Positions 8,283 to 16,460 of a stretch of 64,000 nt of DNA are shown here, piece after piece (within the stretch, counting starts at the first letter, position 1; every line of letters begins with the position of its first letter). Where the stretch lies: the NCBI RefSeq assembly GCF_014851765.1, contig NZ_JACVAI010000001.1, positions 1 through 64,000 of the forward strand, written 5' to 3'. The position numbers and the translations under genes were made by a program. The notes beneath the pieces were generated by a model. That model searched no databases. It was not told where the DNA came from and saw only the letters and a program-made list of their open reading frames with translations. This stretch comes from Pseudomonas sp. PDM04 (GTDB lineage: Bacteria; Pseudomonadota; Gammaproteobacteria; Pseudomonadales; Pseudomonadaceae).

Positions 8283-9023
8283 TCAGCGCATGAACAGCCC
8301 GCCATTGATGTCCAGGCACGCGCCCGTGACGGACGTGGCGTGATCGGCAATCAGCAGCAACACGCTGTCAGCGACGTACGCCGGGTCGCCGAGGGTTCCC
8401 GCCGGGATCATCTGCAGGATCTGCTCCAGACGTTCCGGCGCCACCGTTTCGCGCACCACCGGCAGGTCCAGCGGCCCCGGCGAAATGCTGTTGACCGTCA
8501 CCCCGCGCGGGGCCAGTTCACGGGCGAACACCTTGGTCAGCGTCGCGACACCGCCCTTGGCCGCCGCATAGTGCGCCCCGGTGGCGGTGCCGCCGTTTTG
8601 CCCGGCCAGCGAAGCGATGTTGACGATGCGACCAAAACCACGCTCGGCGAAATGCGCACCGAACACCTGGCAGGCCACGAAGGTGCCGCGCAGGTTGATC
8701 GCCATCGACTCGTCGAACGCTTCCGGGGTGATGTCCATCAGCGCCGCGACTTTCGACACCCCGGCGTTGTTCACCAGGATGTCGGTGCCGCCCCAGCGCT
8801 CGGCCAGCAGATCGCGGGCCCGGATGAAATCGGCCTTGTTGCGCACGTCCAGTTCGATGGCGAGCGCACGGGCACCGCTGCTGTCGAGCTCGCGGGCCAG
8901 GCGCTGCACGCCGTCGATCTGTACATCCGCCAGGGCGACCCGATAGCCCGCTGCATGCAGGCGACGGGCAATGCACTCGCCGAGGCCGCGCGAGGCGCCC
9001 GTGACTAGAGCTACTCGATCCAT
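8283..9023 (-). CDS. iacE: IacE, SDR-family oxidoreductase of indole-3-acetate catabolism
   Basis: 246 residues, a complete classical SDR: TGASRGLG, NNAGVSK, Ser in NIASLAG, YAAAK, and PGPLDLPV. In studied iac loci IacE acts between the IacA product and the Rieske dioxygenase substrate (dioxindole-3-acetate), either as a reductase or in co-oxidation with IacA. GTGAGGG lies 8 bases before the ATG at 9023, which rules out the longer upstream frame. It starts 10 bases after the iacD stop, in the same operon. Confidence 0.85.
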   Translation of the reverse strand: MDRVALVTGASRGLGECIARRLHAAGYRVALADVQIDGVQRLARELDSSGARALAIELDVRNKADFIRARDLLAERWGGTDILVNNAGVSKVAALMDITPEAFDESMAINLRGTFVACQVFGAHFAERGFGRIVNIASLAGQNGGTATGAHYAAAKGGVATLTKVFARELAPRGVTVNSISPGPLDLPVVRETVAPERLEQILQMIPAGTLGDPAYVADSVLLLIADHATSVTGACLDINGGLFMR

Positions 9024-9033
9024 GGTCCAGCCC

Positions 9034-9528
9034 TCACAAAAGGAAACCGAGCGCACTCAGGCTGTCGGTGGAGTTGATCAGGCGCACCACTTTGCGTTCC
9101 AGCCTCGGCACGCCATCGGTGAAGCGAATGCGGTGGTTCAGTTCGGCCACGAACGGCGTGTGCACGCCGCGCTTGTAGGCGTAGAGCAGCTGCGCCGAGT
9201 TGACTTCGACCTCGTCGCCCGCCGCTTCCACCAGGCGGAAGCGCGAAATGCTGCGAATGGTCTTCGCCGCGTCCACCGCCGATGGCGAGTAGCCGGCAGT
9301 CAGGCGCTCGATGCGCAGGTCACGCATGCGCGCATCGTCGTAGGCGTAGTTGAGCGTGGCCTCGAAGTCTTCGGTGTCCGGGTCGATCGGCACGATGTAC
9401 CGGCCGCTCTCGCTCCACAAGCTCGCCCATTCGGCGTAATGCTTGCGGTCCAGCAGCTCGGCTTCGCGCCAGATGAATTCGATGGCCCGGGCCAGCGGGC
9501 CGCCGTTCAAGATCTCGTGATTGCTCAT
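9034..9528 (-). CDS. iacD: IacD, Rieske dioxygenase small (beta) subunit
   Basis: 164 residues of the ring-hydroxylating dioxygenase beta-subunit family (cystatin-like fold): FIWREAELLDRKHYAEWASLW at the start and LNHRIRFTD near the end. The beta subunit is structural and shapes the alpha3beta3 oxygenase. The ATG at 9528 overlaps the iacC stop as ATGA, so translation is probably coupled at 1:1 with the alpha subunit. Confidence 0.9.
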   Translation of the reverse strand: MSNHEILNGGPLARAIEFIWREAELLDRKHYAEWASLWSESGRYIVPIDPDTEDFEATLNYAYDDARMRDLRIERLTAGYSPSAVDAAKTIRSISRFRLVEAAGDEVEVNSAQLLYAYKRGVHTPFVAELNHRIRFTDGVPRLERKVVRLINSTDSLSALGFLL

Positions 9529-10808
9529 TGGCTCATCATCCTTTTCCACATGTCGTAGGCACCGCGCATGCCGCCTTCGTCGGTGGCGTGGCTGACCTTG
9601 TCACCGTTTTCAGCAGTGATTTCGCGGTTGAGGCCGCGGTTGACCAGGATCGGCGCATCGACCCCGGCGTACGAACCGCGTTGCACCCGGTCCCAGGCTT
9701 CGGCATCGTCGGGGCTGCCGAAGCCGAACGGGCCCTGGAAGTGTTCGTGAATGCGCAGGCGTTCGCGGTTGGCGATGTCCGGGCCGCCGTCCATGCCGAG
9801 GGCGACATGGCGGATCTCGGTTTCAGTCACCGACACCGGGCGCAGCACACGGAAGAACGACATCGACATCGCCACGTTGGGGAACAGGTTGAGGTTGAAC
9901 CCGGCGCCGTGCAGCGAACGCACGATGCGTCGCACCTGTTCGGGTGGCAGGGTTTTCGACAGTTCTTCGGTGACGTGGGCGAAGCGCTCCTGCAACTGCT
10001 CGGTGCCGTCGTCGTGATCCAGGTCGACGTGCTCCGGCACCATCACCATCACGCTGTGGCCATTGCCCAACGAGTGGGTCACGGCTTGCTCGTCGGTCAT
10101 GAACGAGAGCATTTGCGAGGTTTCTTCATCCACCGACGACATGAACGACTTGTGCACGATCGGGAAGTGATAGCCGTCGGTGGTGTTTTCCAGCTGGATC
10201 TTCCAGTTGCCCTTGAAGCTGAACTTGTGTTCGCCCTGGGTCTTGATCGGGTAACCGGCGCCCTGCTTCATGAACAGGTCGATCCAGTGTCTGGCGCCGC
10301 CGAGGAAGTCCTCCAGCGGTTCGATCTCGTCGTTGTAGCTGGCGAAGATCATGCCGGCATAGCTCTCGACTCGCAGGCTGGTCAGCGGCAGTTCGGACTT
10401 CTCCAGAATGCCCTCGTAGCCATCCGGGTATGGCAACGCCCGCAACTTGCCGTCCAGGCCGTAGGACCAGCTGTGGTACGGGCAGGTGAACCCGGTGGCG
10501 TTGCCCTTGGGCTTTTCGCACACCGTGGCGCCACGGTGCCGGCAACGGTTTTCCAGCACGTTGATGCGGTTCTTCTTGTCACGGACGACGATCACCGGAC
10601 GACGGCCGATGGTCGCGGTCTTGAAGTCGCCGCCGTTGCGCACTTCGCTTTCGTGAGCGACCCACACCCAGGTGCGGTAGAAGATCTTTTCCAGCTCGGC
10701 CTCGAACAGCGCCGGATCGTTGTACAGCGAGACGTCGACGCGGTCGTGCCGGACCAGGTCCTCGGGGCTTTTCGTTGATGCGATCAGCCGGTATTCATGA
10801 GTGCTCAT
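9525..10808 (-). CDS. iacC: IacC, Rieske non-heme iron dioxygenase alpha subunit
   Basis: 427 residues. The Rieske centre CxH-x17-CxxH is Cys89, His91, Cys109 and His112. The mononuclear iron site has DGYHFPIVH with Asp211, His214 and His219 plus a carboxylate probably in GSPDDAEAW. The family resembles anthranilate and benzoate-type oxygenases. In characterised iac systems IacCD, with IacF, converts dioxindole-3-acetate to catechol. GAGGAG precedes the ATG. The gene follows iacH by about 50 bases and overlaps iacD by 4. Confidence 0.9.
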   Translation of the reverse strand: MSTHEYRLIASTKSPEDLVRHDRVDVSLYNDPALFEAELEKIFYRTWVWVAHESEVRNGGDFKTATIGRRPVIVVRDKKNRINVLENRCRHRGATVCEKPKGNATGFTCPYHSWSYGLDGKLRALPYPDGYEGILEKSELPLTSLRVESYAGMIFASYNDEIEPLEDFLGGARHWIDLFMKQGAGYPIKTQGEHKFSFKGNWKIQLENTTDGYHFPIVHKSFMSSVDEETSQMLSFMTDEQAVTHSLGNGHSVMVMVPEHVDLDHDDGTEQLQERFAHVTEELSKTLPPEQVRRIVRSLHGAGFNLNLFPNVAMSMSFFRVLRPVSVTETEIRHVALGMDGGPDIANRERLRIHEHFQGPFGFGSPDDAEAWDRVQRGSYAGVDAPILVNRGLNREITAENGDKVSHATDEGGMRGAYDMWKRMMSQ

Positions 10809-10856
10809 GCGGTTCTCCTCATGGCGTTTCTTATGATGGTCGTCAGGGCCGGGACG

Positions 10857-11978
10857 TTATCCGGCCATGCTTTGTTGCAGCTGCGCACCGAAGGCGCAGA
10901 CCTGTTCGTCCTGGCCCTTGCGGCCAATAATCTGCAGGCCGACCTTCAACCCGCCGCCGTCGAGCTGCACCGGTACGGTGAGCGCCGGGTGGCCGCTGAG
11001 ATTGAAAGGCCGGACCAGGGGCGTCATCCCGGCCACCGCCTGGCTGGCGCTGCGGGCCTCGAGCAGGGTCGGCGGCAGGCTTGGCAGCGTGGGCAACAGC
11101 AGCACCTCGAATGTTTCCAGCGCGGCATCGACCTGTTGGCTGAAGCGCGTGCGCACCTGTTCCGCCTGCGCCAGGTCGGCCGCGCGAGTGCGGCTGGCCA
11201 CCAACAGGCGCTGTTCGACATCCGCGCCGATCAGGCCCTTGCCAGTGAGATGCCCCAACGCGGCCCAGTTTTCAAAATTGATCACGGTCAGGCCGGCGGC
11301 GAACGCAGCATCGAATTCGCTCAGGCGCAACGTGCTGCGACGCCAGCCTGCACGGTCGGCGGCAGCGCCGAGGCTGGCGTGCAGCTGCGCGTCGCAGTCC
11401 ACCTCGAGAAAGCCGACCCGGGCGCCGTCGGCGGGCAGCCCCTGGGCCTCGAAGCCCGGGCAGATCACCTGCATGGCCGCGATCAGGTCGTCCATGGTCC
11501 TGGCGAACGGGCCGACACAGTCGAGGCTGGATTGCAGCGGGTGCGCCCCGACCCGGCTGACACGGCCGTAGGTCGGCTTGAGCCCGGCGATCCCGCAACA
11601 GGCTGCCGGCACCCGCACCGAACCACCGGTGTCGGTACCGATGGCGATGTCCGCCAGGCCCGCGGCTACCGCAGCCGCCGAACCACTGGAGGAACCGCCC
11701 GGAACCCGGTCCGGCGCCTGCGGATTGATGGGCGTGCCGGTCCAGTCGTTGATCCCGGTGACGCCGAATGCCAGTTCGTGCAGGTTGGTTTTGCCGACGA
11801 TCTGCCACCCGGCCTTGAGGATCGACTCGACCACGTCGGCGTGCTTCGTCGCCGGCGGTGAGTCGGCAAAGGCGCGGCTGCCGGAGCGGGTCGGGTAGCC
11901 GGCGATGTCGATCGAGTCCTTGATCGCCACGCGCTTGCCGCTGCCACCGAGGAGGAATTGGCTGATGAACGTACTCAT
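10857..11978 (-). CDS. iacH: IacH, amidase-signature enzyme
   Basis: 373 residues with the amidase-signature triad: Lys20 in VAIKDSID, cis-Ser96 in GGSSSGS, and nucleophile Ser120 in GTDTGGSVRVPA, at the spacing usual for the family. It is shorter than typical 450-residue members but has no gap in the core. Its exact role in indole-3-acetate breakdown is unsettled; a side-product amide or conjugate hydrolysis has been suggested for iacH. The start at 11978 overlaps the iacI stop as ATGA, so a longer upstream frame is excluded. Confidence 0.85.
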   Translation of the reverse strand: MSTFISQFLLGGSGKRVAIKDSIDIAGYPTRSGSRAFADSPPATKHADVVESILKAGWQIVGKTNLHELAFGVTGINDWTGTPINPQAPDRVPGGSSSGSAAAVAAGLADIAIGTDTGGSVRVPAACCGIAGLKPTYGRVSRVGAHPLQSSLDCVGPFARTMDDLIAAMQVICPGFEAQGLPADGARVGFLEVDCDAQLHASLGAAADRAGWRRSTLRLSEFDAAFAAGLTVINFENWAALGHLTGKGLIGADVEQRLLVASRTRAADLAQAEQVRTRFSQQVDAALETFEVLLLPTLPSLPPTLLEARSASQAVAGMTPLVRPFNLSGHPALTVPVQLDGGGLKVGLQIIGRKGQDEQVCAFGAQLQQSMAG

Positions 11979-12457
11979 GCGCACGCCTCCGTGCCGAGGT
12001 TCATATTGAACAGGCGTTGTGTACGAAAATGTGCGATCAGCCAGAGGCCGTCGACGCAGCGAAAATCGATGTTCAGCCGGGTGCCGAACCATTCGCTGCG
12101 CCCGTCGGCGTAGGTGGAAATCTGCTGCATGATCCACTGCCCCTGCGCCGTCTCGCCGTCCACCCGGATCGACTCGCTGGTGAGGCAGTGCAGATTCAGC
12201 CGGAAATGCTCCGACGGCGGCAGGTAACCGCCGACGAACGCCGCCACGGCCTCCCGCCCATGATGTTGACCGAAGGTCTGCGCGGTCTGGCTGCCGATGC
12301 CTTCCCAGATCGCGTCGATGCAGAACAGCTCGGCCAGGTCGCTGACACGGGTCGGCGCCCTTGGTACATCGCACAGGTCCATGTAGCGCGCCATCAGGCG
12401 GCGCACTGCACTCTCCCCTTCGAGCGTCGTCAGACGCTGCAACAAGGCCTGGTCCAT
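11975..12457 (-). CDS. iacI: IacI, SnoaL/NTF2-like protein
   Basis: 160 residues of the NTF2-like fold (SnoaL_4 type): MARYMDLCD, HHGREAVAAFVGGYLPP and a closing strand LWLIAHFRTQRLFNMN. Such proteins are cyclases, isomerases, or beta subunits without obvious catalytic signature. In iac loci the protein is called IacI and its step is not firmly known. CAAGGTG precedes the ATG. Three bases separate it from the iacB stop and it overlaps iacH by 4 bases. Confidence 0.85.
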   Translation of the reverse strand: MDQALLQRLTTLEGESAVRRLMARYMDLCDVPRAPTRVSDLAELFCIDAIWEGIGSQTAQTFGQHHGREAVAAFVGGYLPPSEHFRLNLHCLTSESIRVDGETAQGQWIMQQISTYADGRSEWFGTRLNIDFRCVDGLWLIAHFRTQRLFNMNLGTEACA

Positions 12458-12460
12458 GGC

Positions 12461-12832
12461 TTACACCTTGGCCGCATCGGGAATGGTCAGCGGACGGCCG
12501 ATGCGCGCTTCGACTCTGGCGTAGCGCCACAGGCTGTATTCGTTGACCGGGGTGGTGCGGAACAGGTTGCAGGCGTCGATCACCGACTGGTGGCAGTCGA
12601 CGTCGGCCATGATGTACACGGTCCAGGGCGAGGTGGTGGACGGGCCGACCATCAGCCGGTCATCGTCCATTGCGCCGAGCACGTTGATGCCGGGCATGGC
12701 ACCGAGCGAGGCCATCATCTGACTGAAACCTTTCCACACGCTCAGGCCTTCGCCGGTCGGCAGGTCGAAAAAGTTCTGGGTGATGCCGATGCAAAACACC
12801 ACGCGCAACGGTTCTTGAGTAGTCTGGGACAT
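12461..12832 (-). CDS. iacB: IacB, small conserved protein of unknown function
   Basis: 123 residues, with no signal peptide and no cofactor motif. Visible features are FCIGITQNFFDL, MPGINVLGAMDDDRLMVG and SLWRYARVEARIGRP; the alternation of strands and helices suggests a small alpha/beta (ferredoxin-like dimer) fold, which is inference. Its identity rests on position: second gene of the operon, between iacA and iacI, as in the iac locus of Pseudomonas putida 1290. AAGGATCAACCC precedes the ATG. Confidence 0.8.
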   Translation of the reverse strand: MSQTTQEPLRVVFCIGITQNFFDLPTGEGLSVWKGFSQMMASLGAMPGINVLGAMDDDRLMVGPSTTSPWTVYIMADVDCHQSVIDACNLFRTTPVNEYSLWRYARVEARIGRPLTIPDAAKV

Positions 12833-12855
12833 GGGTTGATCCTTGAAGAGAGGGT

Positions 12856-14007
12856 TCAGATGTAGCCAGGGAATGGCGGCACGCCGAGGAACACCGAGCC
12901 GGCGCCGTCGTACAGGCCTTCGCTGAGAAAGGCGTGCTGGGTGACCACCATCGAATCGCGCAGGTAACGCTGCAGTGGATGGCGCAGGTAAATCGCCGTG
13001 GTCCCGGCGAGGCTATAGGCGCTTTGCACCACGGCCGCTCCGGCCTGGGACACGTGAATGGCGGACAGGCGCAGCAGGCTGGTCTGTTCGGCGGTGACCG
13101 GGTTGCCGGCGAGAATCGAGTTCCACACCTGCTCGGTGGCGTTGTAGAAGAAGCCTCGGGCGGCGGCCAGCCGGGCTTCGGCCCTGGCGATTTCGATGCG
13201 CACGTAAGCCCGGTCAGCCATTTTCGGCGCACCGGTGATGCCGCTGCCGGCGGCCATGCGGCTCACCTCGTCCAGCGCGGCACGGGCCAGGCCCAGGTTG
13301 ACCACGGCCAGCACCTGGGCGGCGTAGGCAATCGATGGATAGCGAAACAGCGGCTCATCGAGGGTGGCGGCACCACCGCGGATGAACGTCCAGCGTTCGT
13401 CGACCCGTTGCTCGGTGACGCGCAGGTCGTGGCTGCCGGTGCCCTTGAGACCGACCACCTCCCAGTTTTCGATGATTTCGACCTGATCCGGGCGCAGCAC
13501 CGCCGTGCGCGGCTTGCCCCCGGCAGCGCCGATGCCAACGCCCAGCAGGTCGGCGCCCTTGCAGCCACTGGCGAATTTCCAGGTGCCGTTGACCTGCCAG
13601 CCACCCTCGACCGCATTGGCCGGTTGCAGCGGGAACAAACCACCGGCGAACACCAGATCGGGGCTGTCGGCATAGATTTCAGCCAGGGTCTCAGGCGGCA
13701 AGGCGGCGAGATAGACGCCGGCACTGCCAAAACTGGCGACCCAGCCCGCCGAGCCGTCGGCCTCGGAAATGCGCTCGATCATCCGCAGGAACTGCGCCGG
13801 CGCCAGGGCGTCACCGCCGAAGCACTTCGGGGTGGCGGCGCGGTAGATACCCACCCGCTTGAAGCCCTCGATCATGTCCCGTGGCACATGGGAAAGCGCA
13901 TCGAACTCGTCACGGCGCTGGCGCACTTGCTCCAGCACTTGCGCAAAAGCGCCGGTCTCGTCGACGCCTGGCAGCGGGTCTTTCTCCGCGACAGCTGAAC
14001 GCAGCAT
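12856..14007 (-). CDS. iacA: IacA, flavin-dependent indole-3-acetate monooxygenase
   Basis: 383 residues of the acyl-CoA dehydrogenase fold as used by two-component flavin monooxygenases (HsaA/IacA class). The N-terminal helices contain VPRDMIEGFKRVGIYR, the mid-domain WKFASGCKGAD and VVGLKGTGSHDL, and the C-terminal helical bundle HPLQRYLRDSMVVTQH. IacA performs the first hydroxylation of the indole ring of indole-3-acetate and needs reduced flavin, probably from IacG. First gene of the operon; GGAGAG lies 5 bases before the ATG. Divergent from the sensor kinase, with 253 bases of control region. Confidence 0.9.
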   Translation of the reverse strand: MLRSAVAEKDPLPGVDETGAFAQVLEQVRQRRDEFDALSHVPRDMIEGFKRVGIYRAATPKCFGGDALAPAQFLRMIERISEADGSAGWVASFGSAGVYLAALPPETLAEIYADSPDLVFAGGLFPLQPANAVEGGWQVNGTWKFASGCKGADLLGVGIGAAGGKPRTAVLRPDQVEIIENWEVVGLKGTGSHDLRVTEQRVDERWTFIRGGAATLDEPLFRYPSIAYAAQVLAVVNLGLARAALDEVSRMAAGSGITGAPKMADRAYVRIEIARAEARLAAARGFFYNATEQVWNSILAGNPVTAEQTSLLRLSAIHVSQAGAAVVQSAYSLAGTTAIYLRHPLQRYLRDSMVVTQHAFLSEGLYDGAGSVFLGVPPFPGYI

Positions 14008-14134
14008 GGCTTCTCTCCGTTGTATTTATTATGAGTGGGGCCGGTTCGCTGCAACCCCGTGCGGGAGTGCAGCGGTGACCCTTGCATTGCGGCCCAGTGT
14101 AAAAACCGCATCCGTGCGCAACCATTGGGGCGTG

Positions 14135-14162
14135 TAGCCACCTGGCTAAAGAAAACCCCTAG
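14135..14162. promoter_or_regulatory. Inverted repeat plus shared iac motif in the iacA control region
   Basis: TAGCCA-CC-TGGCTA (14135-14148) is a perfect 6-base inverted repeat. It runs into TAAAGAAAACCCCTAG (14147-14162), which matches the motif at 5300-5315 at 14 of 16 bases. The position, between divergent iacA and the sensor kinase, suits a regulator site. Function inferred. Confidence 0.45.
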
Positions 14163-14260
14163 CCCGCCCCCGGTTACTTCTGAGCGCATCCCCACGCACA
14201 AGCCGGTATAAGAAGCCATACTCCCCATTCACCGGATTCACTGGCTGCCAGGGCTGCACG

Positions 14261-15745
14261 ATGTACCTGCCAAAACCCCACGACTTCTTCACCCTCATCG
14301 AAGCCATGCCGCTGTGCATCATTCTTCACGATGCCCAGAGCAAGGAGATTCTCTGGGCCAACACCGCCGCCCTCGACGCGCTGGGCTTTACCCTGGAGGA
14401 GCTGACACCGCTCAAGGCCCCGGACATGACCCGCGACGCCCCGAAATACCGACGCTCGGTCGGCCTGCGCTGGCTGGAAGGCGCCGCGCGCACGGGCCAG
14501 CGCGCCATCGAGTGGTGTTACCGCTCCAAGCAGGGGGTGGAAATCCTCTCCGAGGCGGTCGCCACCCTGGTGCATCTGGAAGGCCGGGATGTGCTGATGG
14601 TGCAGTTCCGCGACATCTCCCGGGAGGACAAGGTCAAGCGCGACCTCAAGCGCTTCGAAAGCCGGCTCAAGGCCTTCATGCAGGACCTGGCCGAGGGCGT
14701 GGCGGTCCTGGGTCCCCAAGGTGAAATCCGTTTCATCAGCGACTCCGGCGCGCACCTGCTGCACGGCGAAGAACACGCGCTGACCGGCGCGAACTTCCTC
14801 TCGTGGTGCGATCAGGACTCGCGGCAGCGCCTGCTCCAACAGTTGGCCAGCGAGACCCCGGAACACGCGCCGTTCAGCGTGCATTACCACGTGCAACGCC
14901 GCGATGGCGAGTGGCGCTGGCATGAGGCGACCTGTCGTTTTATCGAGATCGAGGACGACCTGGTCGGCCATCTGCTGTTGTTCCGCGACGTCACCGAACA
15001 AGTGCGCGCCGAAGAAGCGCGGCGCCTGAGCGAACAGAAACTGGAATACCTGGCGCGCTACAACGCCATGGGTGAAATGGCCGTGGCGATTGCCCATGAA
15101 CTGAGCCAGCCGCTGGCGGCGACACGCAATTTCATCGAGGGCGCGATGATCCGCCTGGGCAAGGCGCCCAGCCCCGAACAGGGCGTGGCCTGGGGCTTGC
15201 AGAACGCCGTGCGGCAGATCGAGCATGCCTCGCTGATCATCAAAAGCGTGCGCGATTACGTGGTCAAACTGGAGCAGAGCGAGGAACTGATCGACCTCAA
15301 CGAGCTGCTGCGCGAAACCCGCTACTTCATCAGCCTGCGCGCCGAACCGAGCCAGGTCCGCGTCGACATCATCGCCAGCCCCACGCCGCTGTGGGTCAGT
15401 TGCGAGAAGGTGCTGATCGGCCAGGTCATCCTCAACCTGGCCTTCAACGCGATCGAAGAAATGAGCGACCTCCCCGTCGAGCGACGCGTGCTGCGCCTGC
15501 AGGCCAGCACCGATCAGGACAGGGCGCTGGTGCGCATCGAGGATCGCGGCCGCGGCATCCAGGCCGAGGCGCAGGAGAAGCTGTTCGATGGCTTCTTCTC
15601 CTCCAAGGTCAGTGGCAACGGCATTGGCCTGGCCCTGTGCAAAAACATCATCGGCCGCCATCGCGGCGACATCTGGGCGCAGAACCTCGAGCCGTGTGGC
15701 GCGGTGTTCACCTTCTCCCTGCCACTGGCTGGAGCCGCCTCGTAA
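14261..15745 (+). CDS. PAS-domain sensor histidine kinase, likely partner of the FixJ-like regulator
   Basis: 494 residues, no membrane segment, so cytoplasmic. Two PAS domains (about 8-125, with LHDAQSKEILWANTAALDALG; about 130-255, with LGPQGEIRFISDSG and WRWHEATC), then the phospho-acceptor helix with His279 in AHELSQPLAA, and an ATPase domain with N box NLAFNAIEEM, DRGRGIQ and GNGIGLALCKNI. The FixL-like layout fits the FixJ-like receiver at 5414. No response regulator is adjacent. Divergent from iacA, it probably senses indole-3-acetate or a metabolite through a PAS domain; that ligand is inference. Confidence 0.85.
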   Translation: MYLPKPHDFFTLIEAMPLCIILHDAQSKEILWANTAALDALGFTLEELTPLKAPDMTRDAPKYRRSVGLRWLEGAARTGQRAIEWCYRSKQGVEILSEAVATLVHLEGRDVLMVQFRDISREDKVKRDLKRFESRLKAFMQDLAEGVAVLGPQGEIRFISDSGAHLLHGEEHALTGANFLSWCDQDSRQRLLQQLASETPEHAPFSVHYHVQRRDGEWRWHEATCRFIEIEDDLVGHLLLFRDVTEQVRAEEARRLSEQKLEYLARYNAMGEMAVAIAHELSQPLAATRNFIEGAMIRLGKAPSPEQGVAWGLQNAVRQIEHASLIIKSVRDYVVKLEQSEELIDLNELLRETRYFISLRAEPSQVRVDIIASPTPLWVSCEKVLIGQVILNLAFNAIEEMSDLPVERRVLRLQASTDQDRALVRIEDRGRGIQAEAQEKLFDGFFSSKVSGNGIGLALCKNIIGRHRGDIWAQNLEPCGAVFTFSLPLAGAAS

Positions 15746-15757
15746 ACCCAATCCCTC

Positions 15758-15857
15758 AAGGAGCGAGCTTGCTCGCGATGGAGGCCGGCACACCGCGGGG
15801 TGTCAGGCACCCAGCGTTATCGTTGACGACCATCGCGAGCAGGCTCGCTCCTACAGG
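15758..15857. repeat. REPIN (two inverted REP units)
   Basis: GGAGCGAGCTTGCTCGCGATGG (15760-15781 region) and CATCGCGAGCAGGCTCGCTC (15831-15850) face each other about 50 bases apart, the REP doublet form common in the P. fluorescens group. It follows the sensor-kinase stop directly. Confidence 0.8.
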
Positions 15858-15898
15858 GGGGCGCGGACATCCGAGCGAATCATGTTGTCGGTCAGCCC

Positions 15899-16317
15899 CC
15901 CAACCAAACCACCAAACCACCAAACCACAAGGCCGAGCGTTAGCTCGCCTAGCGCTTTTGACCTTGCTTTTGCTTTTGATCCACCCGCCCCTTCGGCAGG
16001 CTGAGTGGAGGCATTCATCCGGGGATTGGGCGCGCAGCGCCGTGCGGCGAAGCCGCACACATCGAGAGGAGGTGCAGCGCAGCAAACCGGAGGCGATGTC
16101 CCCGGAGGGAGGCCGCAGCGAAGGAACGCCGAGCCCAAGCGAGGGGCCGGACGCTTGGGGCGAGCGTTTTTTGCTTACTTTTTTTGGCGTTTGAAAAAAA
16201 GTGAGTCGCCGTAAGGGCGAAACCATAAGTGGCCATTACCGCAGCAATGGATATGTACACCAAGACAACATGGTCGGCTATCCGGCCGCCATCGCGAGCA
16301 GGCTCGCTCCCACAAGG
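15899..16317. repeat. Long intergenic direct repeat, copy A (~420 bp)
   Basis: This block and 16461-16879 are near-identical over about 420 bases. They share, in order, an AACCACCAAACC-rich leader, AGCTCGCCTAGCGCTTTTG, GGAGGCATTCATCCGGGG, a TGCGGC-GAA-GCCGCA hairpin, GAGAGGAGGTGCAGCGCAGC, GAAGGAACGCCGAGCC, a variable-stem hairpin, GGGCGAAACCATAAG, GCAATGGATATGTACAC, and a closing REP. No reading frame in it looks like a protein: apparent frames are broken between copies by insertions and deletions. Confidence 0.85.
16174..16205. other. Hairpin of repeat copy A
   Basis: CTTACTTTTTTT (16174-16185), loop GGCGTTTG (16186-16193), AAAAAAAGTGAG (16194-16205): 12 pairs including one G-T. The same loop is found in copy B with a different but still complementary stem. 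Confidence 0.75.
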
Positions 16318-16424
16318 CTCATAAGCACACCTGCCAATAACCGTGGGCGGTGAGGACGTCTTCGCTGGCAAGCCAGCGCCCACAAGAATCGCGCGCATCT
16401 GCAGGAATCAGGCTGACCGCAACA

Positions 16425-16455
16425 CCGCCATCGCGAGCAGGCTCGCTCCCACAAG
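16425..16455. repeat. REP element between the two long repeats
   Basis: CCGCCATCGCGAGCAGGCTC followed by GCTCCCACAAG. Similar REP units end each long repeat at 16289-16317 and 16851-16879. Confidence 0.75.
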
Positions 16456-16460
16456 AGGCG

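Noticed and set aside
9528..10778. 416-codon open frame opposite iacC
   Set aside because: Antisense shadow of a high-GC gene. Its product is His/Val-rich without motifs, while the other strand encodes an intact Rieske oxygenase.
14174..15793. 539-codon frame opposite the PAS sensor kinase
   Set aside because: The sense strand has PAS, HisKA and ATPase motifs; the antisense product is low-information.
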